NCBI GenBank assembly: GCA_900128585.1
Contig: LT642797.1
Location: forward strand, 1-10,693
Reading direction: 5' to 3'
Source: Stramenopiles sp. TOSAG23-3
Taxonomy: Eukaryota; Sar
Length of the DNA: 10,693 bases
Made by a program: the position numbers and the translations under genes. Positions within the stretch are counted from its first letter, which is position 1; each line of letters starts with the position of its first letter. The notes below the pieces were generated by a model, which ran no database searches, had not been told where the DNA came from, and worked only from the letters and a program-made list of their open reading frames with translations. This document shows, piece after piece, positions 7,635 through 10,693 of this stretch.

Positions 7635-9176
7635 TCATGATGCACATGGTTTGCGAGAGCTTTCATCGGTTTTCACACCTTCTCCGGCCTCTTCTCCTTC
7701 CAGAGCCTCCAACCCCGCGGGAAGGTCTGGCATGCTGTCTATTACTGCTTGCAACGTGCTTTCAAAGCTACGCTCCGGTAACTCCTCGGTAGGGTCTGGA
7801 AGAACCGTGCCGGCTAGTGCTGGCTCGATGCTGTGTGTTACTGCGTCCTCGGTTTCATCCGAACCGCTGGTCAGAACTTCTTCTTCAACAAGAACAGGTT
7901 CCTCCAAGATCGGGGTTACCATTACCAAGTCTCCCATTGGAAAATCGCTGCCAGTCACCGGCACCGCCGTTGCTACTGGTAGATCGTCAACTTCATCTTT
8001 TCTCATTGCTGTTGGTTTTCTCGCGTCGTTGGTTAGACCCGATTCTTCTTTACCGATCTCTCCAGTCCTCATTGCATCCGGCCCACAACGCCTTCTCATG
8101 GGTCCCAGGAATTTACCGTACATTATATAGTCTTCTTTGTTAGATTTCATTTCTCTGTTGACTTGCTGGAATTTTTCGTTGATTACCACGACCGCCGCTG
8201 CTAGCATCTTGCTGTGAGCTGATGCTATCTTGGCAAATCCGGTGTCCTTTCGGGCGAGTGCCGCTTTGACCGCAGCCACCATTGCACTGTTCCTGAAACT
8301 CATCCGTTTTAAGTGGCAGAAACGCTTGTTCTGGTCTAGGGCAATGCTGCTCATCTTAATCTCTCGTTTCACAACGGCAAGCCTTGCATGTTTTTCACCC
8401 AACGACCGTTCCAAAGTGGCTCTTACGTCCGCAGCGTTTGAGGCGTCCACCGCTTCTTCCAATGATTTTATTTCCGCCAACAACGCATCTGCATCTTTCT
8501 CTTTTGCCTCTATGAATAATTTCCAAGCTTCATCGGGATCGACGGAGCGGTTTCTCTCTTTGAGCAAGAGGGCTTTTTTTTGCACAGTTTTCAAAAGCGC
8601 CTGTGCCTCGGCAGATGTCGACCGCAGAAGTAACGCGAGCGGCCGTTTATTTTCGGACGTTTTGGCCAAATCGAACCCCTTCTTCAATTCCTGTGCTCGC
8701 GAATTTAGTAAATTGGTGACCGGTACAATGGCCTCCATTTCGTAGAGGATGTGCCTGTCCGACTTGTTCTGGTCGTTTACCGCGAAGAATTCGACGTGTG
8801 CTACTCCCTTGGATATTCCTTTCAAGCCCAACAAGTGCAGCACGCGCCTTTTATGCATCTCTACTTCCTTCGCTTTATTAACGACGCACTCGCTCAAAAA
8901 TTTACACTTTTCATATGCCCTTGCGTTTTTAGCTGCTTGGCACTCCATGTTCAACGCCTTCAAAACGTCCACCTTTTTCCGCATGATCTCTCTTTCCATT
9001 TTTACCTCTTCAGAAAGTACTTCGTTCGACTTGCCTTTGTCTTCCGGTCGGACAATTTGAAACGTTCCCGCGTTTAGTGCAGCAGCGTTCGGCGCGTTTA
9101 GTGCAGCAGCGTTCGGCGCGTTTAGTGCAGCAGCGTTCGGCACTGCAGCCGCTTCCGTCGACGTACTGTTCCCCAT
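7635..9176 (-). CDS. Orphan helical protein with predicted N-myristoylation
   Basis: This is a complete 513-residue frame, ATG at 9176-9174 and TGA at 7637-7635. I do not recognise the family. The N terminus MGNSTSTE fits the myristoylation rule (Gly2, small residue 3, Ser6), which also supports this start. Residues 13-36 are three PNAAALNA repeats. Residues about 45-120 and 190-350 are mainly charged amphipathic helix, interrupted by a more mixed segment (about 120-165, KGVAHVEFFAVND...). Residues about 395-513 are acidic and disordered, with a late MPDLPAGL motif (482-489). There is no transmembrane segment or signal peptide, so attachment to the cytoplasmic face of a membrane through the lipid is inferred. 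Basic helices, an acidic C-terminal part and a Pro-x-Leu-Pro motif recall ESCRT-III proteins such as the myristoylated CHMP6/Vps20, but the length is more than double and no clear Snf7 signature is seen; this is only a hypothesis. Codons look less GC-biased than in the coiled-coil gene. Confidence 0.82.
   Translation of the reverse strand: MGNSTSTEAAAVPNAAALNAPNAAALNAPNAAALNAGTFQIVRPEDKGKSNEVLSEEVKMEREIMRKKVDVLKALNMECQAAKNARAYEKCKFLSECVVNKAKEVEMHKRRVLHLLGLKGISKGVAHVEFFAVNDQNKSDRHILYEMEAIVPVTNLLNSRAQELKKGFDLAKTSENKRPLALLLRSTSAEAQALLKTVQKKALLLKERNRSVDPDEAWKLFIEAKEKDADALLAEIKSLEEAVDASNAADVRATLERSLGEKHARLAVVKREIKMSSIALDQNKRFCHLKRMSFRNSAMVAAVKAALARKDTGFAKIASAHSKMLAAAVVVINEKFQQVNREMKSNKEDYIMYGKFLGPMRRRCGPDAMRTGEIGKEESGLTNDARKPTAMRKDEVDDLPVATAVPVTGSDFPMGDLVMVTPILEEPVLVEEEVLTSGSDETEDAVTHSIEPALAGTVLPDPTEELPERSFESTLQAVIDSMPDLPAGLEALEGEEAGEGVKTDESSRKPCAS
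9070..9141 (-). repeat. Three identical 24-bp tandem repeats in the coding sequence
   Basis: Units at 9070-9093, 9094-9117 and 9118-9141 are identical at DNA level and encode PNAAALNA-type octapeptides just after the myristoylation-type N terminus. Perfect DNA identity shows recent expansion or ongoing homogenisation. A copy change of one unit keeps the frame, so the spacer length between lipid anchor and helical body may vary between strains. Confidence 0.93.
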
Positions 9177-9491
9177 GAGTTATGTTCCTGCAGAGCACCC
9201 AGGCTGAAAACAAAAATCTTTTCGAATGAGCAAATTGTTTGTTGTTTTTAATGTAAAACTCTTTGAAAACATATACCTTTATTTAAAATATATTTCTTTC
9301 TTCTGTGGTATATATAATAATACGCATTGAAAAGTACGAATATACACATATGGATAACTGCCTTCACTTCAAGGTTTTTTGTTGGTTGCTGTACCTGGTA
9401 TATTTTATTGTTTGTATAGTATTATTGCACGATTATTATTAATTAGCTGACAGCTAAGATTAGATTCCCTGAATAGATTTTGGAAAAAAAT

Positions 9492-9533
9492 ACCGGGACC
9501 ATCTTAGGTCTTAGGCCTATGCACGTACCCGGT
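9492..9533. repeat. Inverted repeat ACCGGG...CCCGGT enclosing TAGGCCTA
   Basis: ACCGGG at 9492-9497 pairs with CCCGGT at 9528-9533. Between them are a direct CTTAGG/CTTAGG pair and an 8-bp palindrome TAGGCCTA (9512-9519), allowing a second nested pairing. It could be an RNA hairpin, a protein-binding palindrome or chance. Confidence 0.45.
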
Positions 9534-9652
9534 GATATCGACCGTTAGGGATTATACATGCAATATCATAGTGGGTCACCCTCCTTAACATATTTTACTC
9601 TACCACCCCTTGATAGGAAAAACGGTACTAGGCTTTGGTGCCAAAAAAACGC

Positions 9653-9675
9653 CAGCATACGTGACGCATATGCTG
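9653..9675. repeat. Inverted repeat CAGCATA...TATGCTG
   Basis: A perfect 7-bp stem (9653-9659 against 9669-9675) surrounds a 9-nt loop that can add a CG/CG pair. It lies in the gene-free mixed-composition tract and has no assigned function. Confidence 0.45.
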
Positions 9676-9950
9676 ACTAGTCTACCAAATAACATAGTTG
9701 TTGTTGCCCAAAGTTACCTATTGCTGGCCACGAGGAGGAGGATTTGTGCGTTCAAAAAAATCCGGGGGATACTCGAGCACCCTGTTGTGGCATGTACACC
9801 GGCACGATGTGCATATTCCCTCACGCGGGCGAAACAACATCTTCCACCTGCCGGTAGTTGGCACATGCACTCCGCCAAGAATTTGAAATATGCAAAGCGT
9901 GCAAAAAATCCTGTTTTCCCGTACCCATCCTAAGCTCATGTACCAACATG

Positions 9951-10693
9951 TCACAATCCCATCCTCGTTACCAGAATGCACGTCGATGCCATCATCACTC
10001 TGTAGAGGTATCGTTCTGGCCCGGAACGACTGGCAGCACTCAGTTTATTTGGCACATTGGTTGTGGAAGCATTGGCTGCCGGGGATGGCGAGCTTCCTGC
10101 CGGGGATGGCGAGCTTCCCGCCGGTGACGGGCTAACATCCGATGGCGACGGGCTAACATCTGATGGCGACGGGATATCATCCGATGGCGACGGGCTCCCG
10201 GCCAAAGCGCACACTCTATCCGCTGTCGTAGAACCAGCGCTGCTCTCGACTTCGGTAGTAGCGTTGCATGCGGTCCAATTTGTACAGGCGTTCTGGTTGG
10301 ATGCGGTAGAAAATTTTCCGGTGGGGCATACTACGCAGGTACGGTCGGTGGTTGCAGTGCCGTTGGCGGCTATTTTCTGGCCGGCAGTGCAAGTTGTCCA
10401 CGCGGTGCACGAGAATGCGTTGGCGGAGGTGGAATATGTTCCGGCTGTGCAGCTGCTGCAGGCGCGGTCGGTGGTGCTTGTGCCGTTGGTAGAGATGCGA
10501 TGGCCGGTGGTGCAATCGGACCACGATTGGCATTGATATTGATTCCATGAGCTAGAAAATTTACCTGCGGGGCAGGCTGCGCACGTGTGGTTGAATGTTC
10601 CCGTTTTATGGTAACCTGCGGAACAGTTTTGCGCACATATGACTCCAACATCGGTTTGGCCATTAATATTACGGTCAGCACATATATTGTTGC
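9951..10693 (-). CDS. Cysteine-rich protein with TNFR-like repeats and Ser/Pro linker, 5' partial
   Basis: The frame is open from the right edge (first full codon 10691-10689) to TGA at 9953-9951, with 246 residues visible; the N terminus lies outside. A GCC2/GCC3- or ephrin-receptor-like module (CAQNCSAGYHK...TCAAC, residues 19-40) is followed by three repeats of about 41 residues beginning at Cys40, Cys81 and Cys122. Each has the pattern CxxGx(Y/F)S...CxxWxxC...T(T)xDRxC, resembling TNF-receptor cysteine-rich domains that fold with disulfides outside the cell. Six SPSPSDV/SPSPAGS-type heptads (residues 166-207) form a probably O-glycosylated stalk. The last 39 residues (NASTTNVPNKLS... to VTRMGL) are basic with only a weakly hydrophobic end, not a clear membrane anchor, so secretion, or a missed 3' exon carrying an anchor, is possible. 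NGT sequons recur in the repeats. Such proteins often act as surface receptors, adhesins or wall proteins; the specific role is unknown. Confidence 0.85.
   Translation of the reverse strand, partial: NNICADRNINGQTDVGVICAQNCSAGYHKTGTFNHTCAACPAGKFSSSWNQYQCQSWSDCTTGHRISTNGTSTTDRACSSCTAGTYSTSANAFSCTAWTTCTAGQKIAANGTATTDRTCVVCPTGKFSTASNQNACTNWTACNATTEVESSAGSTTADRVCALAGSPSPSDDIPSPSDVSPSPSDVSPSPAGSSPSPAGSSPSPAANASTTNVPNKLSAASRSGPERYLYRVMMASTCILVTRMGL
10071..10196 (-). repeat. Six 21-bp tandem units encoding SPSP heptads
   Basis: Six 7-residue units (SPSPSDD, IPSPSDV, SPSPSDV, SPSPAGS, SPSPAGS, SPSPAAN) fall into two DNA subtypes. The nearly identical GATGGCGACGGGCTAACAT-type units and the GGGGATGGCGAGCTTCC-type units (given on the + strand) show two separate recent duplications. 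They form an extended Ser/Pro stalk. Confidence 0.9.
10209..10574 (-). repeat. Three TNFR-like cysteine repeats of about 41 residues
   Basis: Cysteines fall at residues 40/54/60/78, 81/95/101/119 and 122/136/142/161 of the visible protein, so spacing is exact between repeats 1 and 2, with one residue added in repeat 3. Repeats 1 and 2 share T(T)xDRxC and an NGT sequon. The last repeat has lost the GQKI/GHRI segment (TEVESSAG instead), typical of a decaying terminal copy. Confidence 0.85.

Larger units (their letters stand above)
9177..9950. other. Intergenic region: AT-rich promoter side, then mixed-composition tract
   Basis: The part at 9177-9480 is AT-rich and should hold the promoter of the orphan helical gene (-). 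From about 9490 to 9950 the composition becomes more balanced and includes two inverted repeats (listed separately). Short open frames on both strands (9610-9933 +, 9718-9981 -) have no recognisable domain. The stretch could be the 3' UTR of the cysteine-rich gene, a decayed insertion or unannotated RNA; nothing here decides between them. Confidence 0.6.

Noticed and set aside
9070-9141. CRISPR-like repeats
   Set aside because: The units are contiguous with no spacers, are in frame in a gene, and the window is eukaryotic.
9545-9550. TTAGGG as a telomeric repeat
   Set aside because: There is only one copy, so this is chance.
10057-10681. Other open frames overlapping the cysteine-rich gene (10057-10536 +, 10216-10548 -, 10370-10681 -)
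   Set aside because: They are shadows. Only the frame ending at 9951 shows regular cysteine spacing and reaches the window edge without a stop.
1-10693. A multi-gene functional system or operon
   Set aside because: The genes have mixed orientations, separate AT-rich spacers and unrelated predicted locations (cytoskeleton, nucleus, secretory route, membrane, surface). Nothing in the sequence links them.

Overview
The window is nuclear DNA from a unicellular eukaryote. The reasons are a canonical GTAAGT...CAG spliceosomal intron, a signal-peptide sedolisin of animal TPP1 length, a WGR protein with an SV40-type nuclear localisation signal, a predicted N-myristoylated protein, and TNF-receptor-like cysteine repeats. 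Coding regions are comparatively GC-rich and mostly intron-free. Spacers are strongly AT-rich with microsatellites. This suits a compact protist or microalgal genome; a stramenopile or similar lineage is a guess, and the sequence does not settle it.

Layout, left to right. (1) Positions 1-3822 (+): the 3' part of a long coiled-coil gene that enters from beyond the left edge. Its reading frame appears to stop at 3004-3006, but that stop lies inside a 5' splice site. Removing a 237-nt phase-2 intron (3003-3239) joins the frame to a second open frame ending at 3822, giving 1194 visible residues. (2) Positions 3823-4230: an AT-rich spacer with three small direct-repeat families. (3) Positions 4231-4740 (-): a 169-residue stand-alone WGR protein with a PKKKKRKV nuclear signal and acidic stretches. 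(4) Positions 4741-5734: about 1 kb of AT-rich, gene-free DNA. (5) Positions 5735-7426 (+): a complete secreted acid serine peptidase of family S53 with all catalytic residues. (6) Positions 7635-9176 (-): a 513-residue orphan helical protein with a myristoylation-type N terminus and a recently expanded 24-bp repeat. (7) Positions 9177-9950: gene-free, AT-rich and then of more mixed composition. (8) Positions 9951-10693 (-): the C-terminal part of a cysteine-rich TNFR-repeat protein with a Ser/Pro repeat linker, running off the right edge.

The genes look like unrelated neighbours in convergent, divergent and tandem arrangement, and I see no evidence that they form one system. The points most worth a second look are the hidden intron and its retention isoform, the myristoylated orphan protein, and the stand-alone nuclear WGR protein.
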